Assembly (NCBI GenBank): GCA_937915545.1
Contig: CALGIJ010000021.1
Coordinates: forward strand, 62,001 to 126,000
Direction: 5' to 3'
DNA: 64,000 nucleotides
From: an uncultured Desulfobacterales bacterium
GTDB lineage: Bacteria > Desulfobacterota > Desulfobulbia > Desulfobulbales > Desulfocapsaceae
Shown: positions 50,771 through 60,285 of the stretch, piece by piece
Layout of the letters: every line of letters starts with the position of its first letter
Position numbering within the stretch: position 1 is the stretch's first letter
Notes under the pieces: generated by a model
Told to the model about the DNA's origin: nothing
Database searches by the model: none
The model's input: the letters and a program-made list of their open reading frames with translations, nothing else
Translations under genes and position numbers: made by a program

Positions 50771-52999
50771 ATGAAGAAACGAGTCTATGGCATGGCGATC
50801 CTCTTTGGAACCACTCTGGCGGCATCCTCCGCCGCCGCCAGTGGCGCCCCAGGTCAGGATGCCACGGCGGCCACGCAAATCCTTCCGGAAATGGAAGTGA
50901 CCGCCGAGAAGATCACCACCCCCTCGATGCAGACCAGCGAGACGGTCTATACCGGCAGCGAGGTCACCGAGAAAGGGATCGACCTTCAGGGTGTCAAGGG
51001 CAAGACCAGCGTCTACGAGGCTGTGGGCGTGCTGCCGGGGATCAGCATCGAGAGCGCCGACAGCCGCGGCCTCGGTGCCGAGCAGCGCAGCGTGCGCGTC
51101 CGCGGGGTGCGCAGTTCCATGGGCGCCCTGACCGTCGAAGGCGTCCCCAACTATGGCGGCAACCCCATCGGCCCCCGCGATTACCTCTACGATCTCGAAA
51201 ATATGCAGGGCATCTCCGTCTATAAGGGGGCGGTTCCCGGCGATATCGGCACCGGGGTCGGCTCCCGCGGCGGCGCCATGGAACTCAAACCCGACTGGCC
51301 CCATGAAGCCTTCGGCGGCAAGTTTTCCCAGGCCATCGGCTCCGACGCCTACACGCGCAGCTTCCTGCGCCTCGACTCCGGGAGGTTCGGCAATATCGGC
51401 ACCAAGCTCTCCGCTTCCTACTCCTACACCGATGCCGACAAGTGGCGCGGCCCCGGCGAGCTCGGCCCGCGCCACAACGTCAACGCCGCCCTGGACCAGC
51501 CTCTCGGCGAGCGCTTCGATGTCAAGCTGTGGGTCAACCATAACGACCTGGAGCAGCACCTCTACCGGCCGCTCAGCTACCAGGAAACCCGCGATCTGGG
51601 CAGCAACTACGACAAGGACTACAACAAGACGCTGACCGGAGTCGCCACCAGGGACAAGGACTACTTCGACTACAACCGGGGCGAGTACAGCAATACCGAT
51701 GTCCTCTCCATTTTCAGCGTCAAAGCCACCGAATCTCTGGCCTTCAAGGTCAAGCCCTACTTCAGTGACGAGGATACCGTCATCCTCGGCGGCACCGCCA
51801 CGGGCGGCGTGCAGAAACGCATGCGCGACATCGAGCGCACCGGTTTCCTCGCCGACACAGTAATCGAAACAAAGCATCTCAAAGGTGTCCTCGGCTACCA
51901 TTTCGAGAACTCGAACATGGACATCTCCACCGAGAACTACGCCATCACCAAGGCTGGCCTGTCCTACCGTGGCCTCGGTGTGTGGGGCACCAGCGGCACC
52001 GCTTACATCAACAGCCCTTATGCCAAACTGGCCGGCAACCTTGGCAGCTTCGACTGGCAGGCGGGCCTCAAGTATTTCCATTACGTCGATCCGGCCAGCG
52101 ACGGCTATACCGCCGGCTCGGCGCCCAATTACACGCCGGTGCGCGCCACCGATCTCGACCGCGACGAGCAGAGCCACGATATCTGGTTGCCCACCGCCGG
52201 CCTCGCCTACCGTCTCACCGATCAGGTCCAGGCCTATGGCAGCTATGGGCGAAGCTTCATCCGCCCCTACTCCTATCTGCCGCTGGTCAGCCTCTACAGC
52301 AGCAACCGCCAGACCTTTCGCGCCCAGAACATGACCATCCAGGATCTTTTCGATGGCTACGGCCTGGAGGAATCCGATACGTTCGATCTCGGTCTGCGTG
52401 TTGCGGGGAAATGGTTCGATATCACCCCGACGGTCTTTTTCGGCAAGCACAAGAACCTGCTGACCACGGTCTACGACCCGCGGGTCAAGCTCAACTATCA
52501 GCAGAATATCGGCGAAGCGACCAGCTATGGCCTGGACCTCGAGATCAACACCTATCTCCGCAAGGACCTGACCTTCTTCGTCAATCCCTCCTATACCTCC
52601 ATGACCTATGACGACGACCTCAGTTTTGCCGGCAAGAGCGTCGACAGCGAAGGCAACCAGGTGGTCGACACCCCGGAGTGGCTGGTCAAGACCGGCCTGA
52701 GCTATCGCCCCGGCAATTTCGAGATCGTGCCGATGCTGCGTTTCTTGAGCGAGCGCTACAGCGACGCCGAGAACGAACAGGTGGTGGACGCCAGCACGCT
52801 GGTCGATCTCCGCGCCAGCTACACCTGGAACAAGCCCCCCTTCGCCACATCGATGAAGTTCACCGTGGAGCTCAACAATATCTTCGATGAGGAATATATC
52901 TCGGTGATCAACGCCTCCGACGATACCCGCGCCGGCAACGCCACCTATATGCCGGGTTCGCCCTTCTCGGCCATGCTGATCGTCTCGGTGGATTTCTGA
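50771..52999 (+). CDS. TonB-dependent outer-membrane receptor 1
   Basis: A 742-residue outer-membrane receptor with a signal peptide (MKKRVYGMAILFGTTLAASS), a TonB box near EMEVTAEKI, a plug domain (about 55-165; RSVRVRGVRSSMGALTVEGV in outline) and a 22-strand-type barrel ending in SVDF with a terminal Phe. It takes up a metal chelate or similar ligand using TonB/ExbB/ExbD. A strong AAGGAGAGAC box precedes the start. It converges on the FmdE/FecBCD operon, which would carry the ligand across the inner membrane. Confidence 0.93.
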   Translation: MKKRVYGMAILFGTTLAASSAAASGAPGQDATAATQILPEMEVTAEKITTPSMQTSETVYTGSEVTEKGIDLQGVKGKTSVYEAVGVLPGISIESADSRGLGAEQRSVRVRGVRSSMGALTVEGVPNYGGNPIGPRDYLYDLENMQGISVYKGAVPGDIGTGVGSRGGAMELKPDWPHEAFGGKFSQAIGSDAYTRSFLRLDSGRFGNIGTKLSASYSYTDADKWRGPGELGPRHNVNAALDQPLGERFDVKLWVNHNDLEQHLYRPLSYQETRDLGSNYDKDYNKTLTGVATRDKDYFDYNRGEYSNTDVLSIFSVKATESLAFKVKPYFSDEDTVILGGTATGGVQKRMRDIERTGFLADTVIETKHLKGVLGYHFENSNMDISTENYAITKAGLSYRGLGVWGTSGTAYINSPYAKLAGNLGSFDWQAGLKYFHYVDPASDGYTAGSAPNYTPVRATDLDRDEQSHDIWLPTAGLAYRLTDQVQAYGSYGRSFIRPYSYLPLVSLYSSNRQTFRAQNMTIQDLFDGYGLEESDTFDLGLRVAGKWFDITPTVFFGKHKNLLTTVYDPRVKLNYQQNIGEATSYGLDLEINTYLRKDLTFFVNPSYTSMTYDDDLSFAGKSVDSEGNQVVDTPEWLVKTGLSYRPGNFEIVPMLRFLSERYSDAENEQVVDASTLVDLRASYTWNKPPFATSMKFTVELNNIFDEEYISVINASDDTRAGNATYMPGSPFSAMLIVSVDF

Positions 53000-53080
53000 C
53001 CGCGCCCGAAAAGGCGCCCATCCCGCAGGGGGTGCAACGCCCCCCTGCCCACACCTGGCTAACCACACCTGGCAAATGGC

Positions 53081-53120
53081 AACAGCCGGCGGAGACGACT
53101 CCGACCGGCTGTTACTTTTC
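53081..53120 (+). terminator. Rho-independent terminator after receptor 1
   Basis: AACAGCCGG (53081-53089) pairs with CCGGCTGTT (53105-53113), and an inner CGGAG/CTCCG stem (53090-53094 with 53099-53103) closes the loop. ACTTTTC follows on the plus strand. It lies between the convergent receptor 1 and FmdE genes and may serve both. Confidence 0.8.
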
Positions 53121-53141
53121 CGGAACGCTGTCAGGCCATAA

Positions 53142-53753
53142 TTAGATTTTCTGCTCGACCTTCATATAGCAGGGGATGCACAGGGTCTTGCCGGCGAAAC
53201 GGCGGGTGCGCGACTCCATGGTGCGCTCGCCGCAATCGGCGCACTCGAGGCTCTCGAGGACACGGGCGCCGCGCGGGGGATGGTCGGTCAACTTCTGCAC
53301 GGTGAAGACCTCCTCCACCGGCAGCGACATCAGCCTCTGCTGCATCTCCCGGCGCATCAGGCCAAGCCGCTCTCTCTCCTCGTCCGAGAGCAGCCCACGG
53401 TTGCCGCGGTCCATGAGATCCATGAATTCCTTGCGCAGATCGCCCCAGGCGCCGTTGCTGAACACCAGGCGGACGCCGGTACCGGCCTGGCGGTCATAGA
53501 AGGAAAAGGCCATCTTGCCATAATCGCGGTGGATGAGGTTGCCTTTGCCCACCGTGCAGCCGGTGAGGAACTGGATGGCATCGACGCCGCACATGTCGGT
53601 CTCGGCCACGCAGACCAGGTTGTTCTGGTGAACCTTGCCCAGTTGCGCCTGGGCCATTTCGGCGGCACGGATGCCGATGGCCAGACCGGGGCAGCTATGG
53701 CCGTGAAAGGCGATGACCTGCTCGATTACCTTTTCATCAATTGCACAACTCAT
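53142..53753 (-). CDS. FmdE-family protein with C-terminal zinc ribbon
   Basis: A 203-residue cytosolic protein with the complete FmdE core: FHGHSCPGLAIGIRAAEMA (His17, His19, Cys21), ETDMCGVDAIQFLTGCTVGKGNL with further cysteines, and a DYGKMAFSFYDR block. The C-terminal ribbon has CADCGER and CIPCYMK. It is the last gene of a TonB/FecBCD-type uptake cluster, starting 4 bp after the ATPase gene with a GAGGAT box, so it should act on what the importer delivers. The family's Cys/His motif suggests metal or metal-cofactor binding. Its exact reaction is unknown, and formylmethanofuran dehydrogenase is not encoded nearby. Confidence 0.9.
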   Translation of the reverse strand: MSCAIDEKVIEQVIAFHGHSCPGLAIGIRAAEMAQAQLGKVHQNNLVCVAETDMCGVDAIQFLTGCTVGKGNLIHRDYGKMAFSFYDRQAGTGVRLVFSNGAWGDLRKEFMDLMDRGNRGLLSDEERERLGLMRREMQQRLMSLPVEEVFTVQKLTDHPPRGARVLESLECADCGERTMESRTRRFAGKTLCIPCYMKVEQKI

Positions 53754-53757
53754 AAAC

Positions 53758-54567
53758 CTATCCTCTTGTTGATGTGTTAAAAAGCAAAGAACTCCCACTC
53801 CCCTCCCCCGTCTCTTCCAGCGGCAGGACGATGGGGGAGCCATTGATATGGTGGATCTCAACCGCCAGCCCATACACCGATTCGATCATCTCGGCAGTGA
53901 CCTGGCGAGTCGGTCCATAGCTCAACACCTTCCGGTCTTTGAGCATGACAACGGTATCGGCATAGCGCATGGCCTTATTGAGGTCATGCATGGTCATGAT
54001 CGCCCCGACGCCATGCTCGTCGACCACCCGCCGCAGGAGTCGCATGATCTCCACCTGATTCTTGAGATCAAGCGCGCTGGTCGGCTCGTCGAGCAGAAGC
54101 AGGCGCGGTTCCTGAACCAGGGCGCGGGCAATGCATACCTTCTGCAACTCGCCCCCGGAGAGGCGGTCGATGGTGCGCAGCATCTTGCCGCCAAGGTGCA
54201 GGTGACGAATGACTGCCTCGACCATCTCCAGGTCGCGCCGCGACGGACGCCAGCGCAGGTGCGGCTTTCGGCCCATGAGGACGGCATCGAACACGGTCAG
54301 CCGTGCCGTCTCGTTCTTCTGGGCGACATAACCGATGCGGGTGGCGATATCGCCCGGCGCCATCCGCAGCACATCGCGGTCTTCCACAAGAATGGTGCCG
54401 CCTGCCGGTTTATGGATGGTATTGATACACTTGAGCAGAGTGGTCTTGCCGACACCGTTGGGGCCGAGGATGGCAAGCAGTTCTCCGGCCCGCACCTGGA
54501 AATCGATGCCGTCGAGGACCGTCTGGCCATTGTAGGCGAACCGCAACTGACGAACATCAAGAATCAT
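53758..54567 (-). CDS. FecE-type ABC transporter ATPase (system 2)
   Basis: A 269-residue ATPase of the iron-siderophore/vitamin B12 importer class: Walker A GPNGVGKT (about 35-42), LSGGELQKVCIARAL signature and LLLLDEPTSALD Walker B. It shares one base with the permease gene and precedes FmdE by 4 bp. Confidence 0.94.
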   Translation of the reverse strand: MILDVRQLRFAYNGQTVLDGIDFQVRAGELLAILGPNGVGKTTLLKCINTIHKPAGGTILVEDRDVLRMAPGDIATRIGYVAQKNETARLTVFDAVLMGRKPHLRWRPSRRDLEMVEAVIRHLHLGGKMLRTIDRLSGGELQKVCIARALVQEPRLLLLDEPTSALDLKNQVEIMRLLRRVVDEHGVGAIMTMHDLNKAMRYADTVVMLKDRKVLSYGPTRQVTAEMIESVYGLAVEIHHINGSPIVLPLEETGEGSGSSLLFNTSTRG

Positions 54568-55634
54568 CAGCGTTTCCCCCGCACGATCAACCAGAGAAAG
54601 ACCGGCGCCCCCATGAAGGCGGTCAGCACCGAAACCGGCAGGACATGGGGGGCGAGCATGAGGCGGGCGGCGGTGTCGGCAAGGAGTAACAGGACGGCAC
54701 CGCCGATGGCCGACGCGGGGAGGAGGAAGCGGTTGTCGGAGCCGATGATGCGACGCACCATATGCGGCACCACCAGGCCGACAAAGCCGATGATGCCAAG
54801 AAAGGAGATGACCACCGCCGTCAGCAGGGAGGCGACGAGCATGCCGAGCATGCGCTGCCGCTCGACGCGCACGCCGAGGCCCTTGGCGGTCTCGTCGCCG
54901 GCATCGATGGCGTTGTAGTTCCAGCTGTTGGCGAAAAAGAACAGGGAGGTGACGACCGTCACCCCGCCCATCAGGGCGATCTCGTTCCAGCTGGCCCGGG
55001 CGGTATCGCCAAAGGTCCAGAAGACCATGGCCGCCAGTTGCACGTCATTGGCGAAGAACTGCAGGAACATGGTGCCGGCGGTGAAAAAGGCCCCCAGGGC
55101 GACGCCGGTGAGCACCATCACCTCCGGGGTGGCGCCGCGCAGGCGGGCAATGACGATGATGAGAGACGAGGTCAGCATGCAAAAGACAAAGGCGGCAAAG
55201 GTGGTCAGATAGGGATTGGTGATATGCACCGCCCCGACATTGGAGGAAGTCATCACCCCGCCCCCGAGAAGCATCACCGACAGGGCGGCGCCAAAGGCAG
55301 CGGCATGGGAGATGCCCAGGGTGAAGGGCGAGCCGAGCGGGTTGCGGAGAATCGACTGCATGGCTGCCCCGGCCACCGCCAGGCCAGCGCCAGCGAAGAG
55401 GGCCGCCAGGGCCTGGGGCATGCGGATATTCCAGACGATGGTGGCGACGCGCTTGTTGGGCGGCTCGCCAATGAGGCAGCGCACCACCTCGCCAAGCCCG
55501 ACCTCGGCAGCCCCGAGGGAGATGGCGGCAATCAGCGCCATAAGCAGGAGCAGTAATAACAGCCCGATAAATGCGACCTTGGCGGTGATATAGCGGCGAT
55601 ACTCAAGCGGGACCTGCCCATTGTGGAAGTGCAT
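54567..55634 (-). CDS. FecCD-type ABC permease (system 2)
   Basis: A 355-residue inner-membrane permease with about ten helices and the BtuC/FecD blocks RMPQALAALFAGAGLAVAGA, NPLGSPFTLGISHAAAFGA and GFVGLVVPHMVRRIIGSDNR (one at a time, outline). It forms a dimeric channel with the ATPase. A single base separates it from the binding-protein gene upstream. Confidence 0.94.
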   Translation of the reverse strand: MHFHNGQVPLEYRRYITAKVAFIGLLLLLLLMALIAAISLGAAEVGLGEVVRCLIGEPPNKRVATIVWNIRMPQALAALFAGAGLAVAGAAMQSILRNPLGSPFTLGISHAAAFGAALSVMLLGGGVMTSSNVGAVHITNPYLTTFAAFVFCMLTSSLIIVIARLRGATPEVMVLTGVALGAFFTAGTMFLQFFANDVQLAAMVFWTFGDTARASWNEIALMGGVTVVTSLFFFANSWNYNAIDAGDETAKGLGVRVERQRMLGMLVASLLTAVVISFLGIIGFVGLVVPHMVRRIIGSDNRFLLPASAIGGAVLLLLADTAARLMLAPHVLPVSVLTAFMGAPVFLWLIVRGKR

Positions 55635-55635
55635 A

Positions 55636-56745
55636 TCAGTCGAGCGGGATGGGCTTGTAGGCGAGGCCTGCGAATTTCCCGTTCAGCTCGGCAAAGACCG
55701 GCTTGCCGACCATGAAGGTGTAGATCTCATCCGCCTTGGCCTCGGGCAAGATATCGGCGAAGCGGTGTGGATAGAGCAGCTTGCCGACGAAATAGGCGTT
55801 GGCGAGGATCGATTCGAAGTTCTGGCTATACCAGTTATAGGGGAGCAGCCCATAGACCTTGCCTGATTTGACGGCTCGCAGGCCCTGGTAGGCCGGGTCG
55901 GTCTTCAACTCGTGCAGGCCGCCGGCCCCCTCCCCCATCTGCAGGGTGGAGAGATCGAGAAAGAGGATCTCAGGATCCCACTGCACGATTTTCTCCTTGG
56001 CGATGGTGGTGTTGCTCTGCTCCTCTACCGCGGCGTTGACGCCATCGGCGAGATTTTTCGCGCCGACGAAGCGAAAGGGCGGATAAGTCGGCTCGGTGGA
56101 CTGAAAGCCATGGGGCCCGGCATAGGCGACACCGCCCAGATAGACGCTGGGGCGCTCGGCCTCGGGGATATCGGCGCTCCGACGGCGCAAATCCTCGATG
56201 GTGCTCTCGAAAAAAGCGATCAGCTCCTCCGCCCGTCGCTCTCTGCCGACGACTTGTGCGACGAGGCGCAGGCTGGCGTACAACTCCGCGCGCTGCGCGG
56301 CGAGATTGCCCGTGGCCAGCACCACAACCGGAATGCCGGTCTTGTCCTGCAACTTATCGGGCTGGAGTCCGGCCGCGCCCTGGGTGGTGGAGACCACCTT
56401 GAGAATCACCTCGGGGGCCTTGGGCAGACTGAGAATGCGCTCGGGGTTGTCCTTGCCGCGAAACTCGCCGAAGATTGGCAGGTCTTTGAAATGCGGGTTG
56501 GCCAGGGCATAGGGCCGCGCATCGAACTGATTGCGGCGACCCTCGATATCGTCCACCGCCACCGCCAGGTCCTGACCCTGCAGGTAGGTGAGCAGCCGCA
56601 GGGAGCCGGCGCCGGAGCAGATGACCTGGCGTACCGTTTCCGGAATGTCGTTGCTCCGCCCCTGGACATCGACGATAGTGCGGCCCCAGGCCTCCGCGAC
56701 AGAAACATGTATCAGAAGAAAGAGGGCAAGGATAAGCACACGCAT
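55636..56745 (-). CDS. FepB-type periplasmic metal-chelate binding protein (system 2)
   Basis: A 369-residue class III binding protein with a signal peptide (cleavage after VAEA) and a TIVDVQGRSNDIP start typical of iron-complex binders. GLLPYNWYSQNFESILANAY near the end is characteristic of a subgroup found with FmdE and FecCD genes in anaerobes, as I recall. It would deliver the ligand to the system 2 permease. Upstream at 56774-56789 lies GTAACACTAAACGAAT, related to the NikR-like site before the first FmdE gene. Confidence 0.9.
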   Translation of the reverse strand: MRVLILALFLLIHVSVAEAWGRTIVDVQGRSNDIPETVRQVICSGAGSLRLLTYLQGQDLAVAVDDIEGRRNQFDARPYALANPHFKDLPIFGEFRGKDNPERILSLPKAPEVILKVVSTTQGAAGLQPDKLQDKTGIPVVVLATGNLAAQRAELYASLRLVAQVVGRERRAEELIAFFESTIEDLRRRSADIPEAERPSVYLGGVAYAGPHGFQSTEPTYPPFRFVGAKNLADGVNAAVEEQSNTTIAKEKIVQWDPEILFLDLSTLQMGEGAGGLHELKTDPAYQGLRAVKSGKVYGLLPYNWYSQNFESILANAYFVGKLLYPHRFADILPEAKADEIYTFMVGKPVFAELNGKFAGLAYKPIPLD

Positions 56746-56773
56746 GACACCGCCGGGGAGAGAAGAAAGAGCA

Positions 56774-56789
56774 GTAACACTAAACGAAT
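56774..56789 (-). promoter_or_regulatory. Possible regulatory half-site before system 2
   Basis: ATTCGTTTAGTGTTAC on the minus strand differs only by a two-base gap from ATTCGTTTTGAGTGTTAC at 18736-18753, which is the right half of the NikR-like operator. No second good half-site is seen, so it is only a candidate. Confidence 0.35.
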
Positions 56790-56893
56790 AATTTGGTGAG
56801 TTTCAGCCCATTTTTACCTTGAGGCGCCAAAGGTGTCAATAAAAACCGCCAGCTACGACGCCGTGACAGAGCCCTGGCGGCGGGCCGCCAAGA

Positions 56894-57724
56894 TCACTGG
56901 GTAGAGCAATCCCGGGAACCGCTGGCGACGGCACCACCGAACAGCACCAGGGTCCGGCCCTGAAAGCTCACTGGAGCAAGCTGCATGCCATAGACCTCCT
57001 CAAGGGTTTCCACGGACAGAACGTCACTCTCGCCACTATCGGCGCAGATCCTTCCTCGCGAAAGGCAGAGCAGACGGTCACCATAGAGGGTGGCAAGGTT
57101 GGGGTCGTGGAGGATGGCGACCACGGTATAGCCGTCGTCGCAGAGCGAGCGCAGCAGAGCCATGACTCGGGCCTGATAGGCCAGATCGAGGTGGCTGATC
57201 GGTTCGTCGAGGAGGATGATACGCGGCTCCTGGGCCAACACCCGGGCGAGCATCACCAGCTGCTGCTCACCCCCTGAGAGCTCGGGAAAGAAACGGAGTG
57301 CGAGGTGGGCGATGCCGATTCGATCCAAAGCTGCATCTACGGCCTTTCTGTCCTTCTCGCCAGGACTGAAACGAACGCGCCCGGCCCGGCCGGTAAGCAC
57401 CACGTCGCTCACCGTAAAAGGGAAGACCGCCCGGTGCTGCTGGGCCATAAACCCGAGGAGGTCGGCACGTTCCCGGACATGCATCGACTGCAGCGGACGG
57501 CCGAAGAGACACACCCGTCCGCTGGCCAACGGCTCAAACCCGGCGATCAGGCGAAAAAGAGTCGATTTGCCGCAGCCGTTCCTGCCCAGCACCACGGAAA
57601 AACGGCCGGCCGCGATGGTCAGGTCGATGCCCTCGAGAATGGATCGGTTCCCGTAGCGATGACTAAGGCCGACGATGGAGATGGCGGCCTCGTCACAGCA
57701 GGCCCCGAGCTGATGCCTTGCCAC
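56894..57724 (-). CDS. FecE-type ABC transporter ATPase (system 1)
   Basis: A 276-residue ATPase: Walker A GRNGCGKST, signature LSGGEQQLVMLARVL and Walker B RIILLDEPISHLD. I start it at the GTG at 57724, seven bases after AGGAGG; the longer frame begins at a TTG with no ribosome site. It is the last gene of the system 1 set, 11 bp after the permease. Confidence 0.92.
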   Translation of the reverse strand: MARHQLGACCDEAAISIVGLSHRYGNRSILEGIDLTIAAGRFSVVLGRNGCGKSTLFRLIAGFEPLASGRVCLFGRPLQSMHVRERADLLGFMAQQHRAVFPFTVSDVVLTGRAGRVRFSPGEKDRKAVDAALDRIGIAHLALRFFPELSGGEQQLVMLARVLAQEPRIILLDEPISHLDLAYQARVMALLRSLCDDGYTVVAILHDPNLATLYGDRLLCLSRGRICADSGESDVLSVETLEEVYGMQLAPVSFQGRTLVLFGGAVASGSRDCSTQ

Positions 57725-57735
57725 GACCCTTCCTC

Positions 57736-58773
57736 CTAGAGTTCCCAACCAATTTTGGCGCGCTTCAGCAGGACGATGAAAAAAGGCCCGCCGATAAGGG
57801 TGGTGAAAATACCGATGGGGATCTCGAACGCCGCGACGCTGCGCGAGATGTTATCGACCAGCACCAGAAATGTCCCGCCGAAGGTGCAGCAGAGCGGGAC
57901 CAGCAGGCGGTTGTCGGCACCAACCAGCATCCTCACCATATGGGGGACGATCAGACAGACCATGCCCACCACCCCCGCCACCGACACCGCCGCCGATGCC
58001 GCCAGGGTGGAGAGCAACAATAGCCAGGCCTTTTCCCGCTCCGGGTTGAGACCGACGGCGCGGCATTCGTCATCGCCCTGCGCGAGCACGTTCATGCGCC
58101 AGCGCAGAACCACCAGCCCGGTCATGCCAAGGCTCATCAACCACCAGCTGTCGGCGATCTTCACCCATGAGGCGGTATGGAGGTTGCCCATGGTCCAGTG
58201 GACGATGGTCTGCAGCTTGAAGGGATCGGACAGCACCTGAACCACGGTGAGCAGGGCGGTGAAGATGCCGGTGACGATGATCCCCGAGAGAATCAGGGTC
58301 ACCGAGGAGACCCGGCCATCCTTGCGCGCCAGGAAAAAACTGAAGAAGACCGCGGCCAAGCCAAAGACAAAGGCCGAAAGTTGCAGCGGCAGCCAGCCAC
58401 TGGCCAGGGCCAGGGCGGCACCGAAAGCCGCCCCCGATTGCAGGCCGAGAATATAAGAGGATACCAGGGGATTGCGGAATACCGCCTGAAGGGCCGCCCC
58501 GGAAACGGACAGCGAGGCCCCCACGAGAAAGCCCAGCAGGATGCGTGGCAGACGCACCTCCCCCAGCACCAGGGCGACAACCTGAAAATCAATGCCCGCC
58601 ACTGGCCCCCAGCCCAACCATGCAAGCAGCCACTGCCACACCCCCACCGGCGGCACCGCTTCGGAGGGGCCGACAAAGAATGAGGCCAGTAATACCGGAA
58701 GGGGCAGCAGCAGGAGCAGAACGACCCGGGTCCGGTTACTCAAGCGGGATCCTCCCACCAGCCTCGTCGCCAT
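57736..58773 (-). CDS. FecCD-type ABC permease (system 1)
   Basis: A 345-residue permease with the family blocks RLPRILLGFLVGASLSVSGA, NPLVSSYILGLQSGAAFGAA and VGMVCLIVPHMVRMLVGADN (each in outline). It overlaps the end of the binding-protein gene by 38 bp. It differs clearly in sequence from the system 2 permease, so the two sets are not a recent tandem duplication. Confidence 0.93.
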   Translation of the reverse strand: MATRLVGGSRLSNRTRVVLLLLLPLPVLLASFFVGPSEAVPPVGVWQWLLAWLGWGPVAGIDFQVVALVLGEVRLPRILLGFLVGASLSVSGAALQAVFRNPLVSSYILGLQSGAAFGAALALASGWLPLQLSAFVFGLAAVFFSFFLARKDGRVSSVTLILSGIIVTGIFTALLTVVQVLSDPFKLQTIVHWTMGNLHTASWVKIADSWWLMSLGMTGLVVLRWRMNVLAQGDDECRAVGLNPEREKAWLLLLSTLAASAAVSVAGVVGMVCLIVPHMVRMLVGADNRLLVPLCCTFGGTFLVLVDNISRSVAAFEIPIGIFTTLIGGPFFIVLLKRAKIGWEL

Positions 58774-59752
58774 AGAGGGCTATGAGCATGGCTCGCTGGG
58801 CCTCGGTCAGCTCTTTCTGGGAATGTCGCTCAGGATGGCACCAGGCGGCCATCAACCGTACCGCGTGAAGAAACTTGAGCGTCCAGAGGTCGCAGAAGAA
58901 AGCCGAAGGCAGCTGATGGATGCGCTTGTCGCGGGTCGCCGGCAGCCTGTTCCACACCGGCATGGCGGCCAGCTCCTGTGGTGAAAGGCGGGAGTTAGGC
59001 CACATTACCACCACCTGCGGTTGCCAGGCGATGAGCCTCTCGAGGTTGACCACCAGGTGCTCCTGGCCAATTTCCCCAGCAACATTGCGCCCGCCGGCCA
59101 TGTCAATGAGATCGTTGACGGTCGAAGGGGCTCCCGAGGTTTCCAGCGGGCCCTGGGCCCACATAAAATAGACGCCGGGCCGTCGCGGTGAGGGGATGGC
59201 CGCAGCGGCGGAAGCAAGACCGGCCATGGTCGCGTGCCCATAGTGGCGCAATTCCCTGGCCCGCTGGCTCCGTCCGAGAAGCGTGCCAAAATCCTCGATT
59301 TCGCGAAAGACATCGGCAAAAGTTGCGAGTTCCACCCCGTAGGTGGCAATGCCTTTGGAGCGCAGGGCGGCGATGACCTCTTTCTGGCTGGCCCAGATGA
59401 TCACCAGATCGGGCTTTAGGGCAACGACGCTCTCGATGCTGACGAAGTCCCAGTTACCAGGCGTCGGCAGCCGCTTTTCGGCAATGCGCTGGTCCATCGC
59501 CGCGTAATAGCGGAAGGCCTCCTCCTGATAGACATTGGTCGAGACTGCCACCACCCGTTCCTGCCCCCCAAGCATGTAGAGGCCACTGAGAGCGCTTTCG
59601 ATCAAGCACACCACTCGCTCGGCCGGCTTGGTCAGCCGGACCTCGTGGCCGGTGAAATCGCGGACCACCAGAGCGTCGGCCACGGCCGACGAGGTCCATC
59701 CCCAGGCCGAGAAAACAGCGGCGAGCAGCAGGGTCAGAAGTGGTTTGTTCAT
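58736..59752 (-). CDS. FepB-type periplasmic metal-chelate binding protein (system 1)
   Basis: A 338-residue exported binding protein with a signal peptide (cleavage after AVADA), the VRDFTGHEVRLTKPAERVV start of iron-complex binders, and PDLVIIWASQKEV in the hinge region. It overlaps both its upstream unknown gene (4 bp) and the permease gene (38 bp), so the set is a tight operon. Confidence 0.92.
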   Translation of the reverse strand: MNKPLLTLLLAAVFSAWGWTSSAVADALVVRDFTGHEVRLTKPAERVVCLIESALSGLYMLGGQERVVAVSTNVYQEEAFRYYAAMDQRIAEKRLPTPGNWDFVSIESVVALKPDLVIIWASQKEVIAALRSKGIATYGVELATFADVFREIEDFGTLLGRSQRARELRHYGHATMAGLASAAAAIPSPRRPGVYFMWAQGPLETSGAPSTVNDLIDMAGGRNVAGEIGQEHLVVNLERLIAWQPQVVVMWPNSRLSPQELAAMPVWNRLPATRDKRIHQLPSAFFCDLWTLKFLHAVRLMAAWCHPERHSQKELTEAQRAMLIALYGDEAGGRIPLE

Positions 59753-60261
59753 GGTCGGCAGGGAGACAAGCGGCCGGCGACAGTTGGTGGAAACATGCCC
59801 AGCACCGGCAATGCGCCACGGTTGTGAACGGCGGTGGAAACAAAGGGTTCGCCCCGTTCTTCAACCAGGTAACGGAGATGGCCGAGGCCATGGGCCAGCA
59901 CCTGCTCCTCGGCGACCGCACGCGGCCGCGGACAAAGAGGCGCTGCGGCGGTGACTGGCGCGACTTCCTGTGGCCGCAGGCAAGCAAGGGGCAAGCCGGC
60001 CAGGGCCTCCAGGGGAAGCAAGAGAAGATAGGTAAGGACGATGCCGGCCTCATGGTAGCGCCAGCTGGTGGAGTGGGCACAGAGCCCCTGTTCGCCGTGT
60101 TGCCGGCAATACAGTGAAAATTCTGGCCAGAGTTCGGCGAGGCGGGTTTGTACGACTCGGTCGGGATCCTCGGCACAGCCGGAAATATCCCAGAGACAGC
60201 GGTGGTAAAGCACCGTCTCGTCATCCATGGCGCAGAGATAGAGTTCCAGGCTGGTCCGCAT
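59749..60261 (-). CDS. Unknown protein in the receptor/FecBCD operon
   Basis: A 170-residue protein that I do not recognise. It has eight or so cysteines and several His residues spread over its length, one moderately hydrophobic stretch (LTYLLLLPLEALAGLPL) and no signal peptide. The start at 60261 follows AAGGCGAGG, and the stop overlaps the binding-protein start (ATGA), so it is translated with the importer. Position between an outer-membrane receptor and its ABC importer suggests a role in ligand handling or regulation. Confidence 0.65.
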   Translation of the reverse strand: MRTSLELYLCAMDDETVLYHRCLWDISGCAEDPDRVVQTRLAELWPEFSLYCRQHGEQGLCAHSTSWRYHEAGIVLTYLLLLPLEALAGLPLACLRPQEVAPVTAAAPLCPRPRAVAEEQVLAHGLGHLRYLVEERGEPFVSTAVHNRGALPVLGMFPPTVAGRLSPCRP

Positions 60262-60285
60262 CGATGGCCTCGCCTTGCCTAAAGC

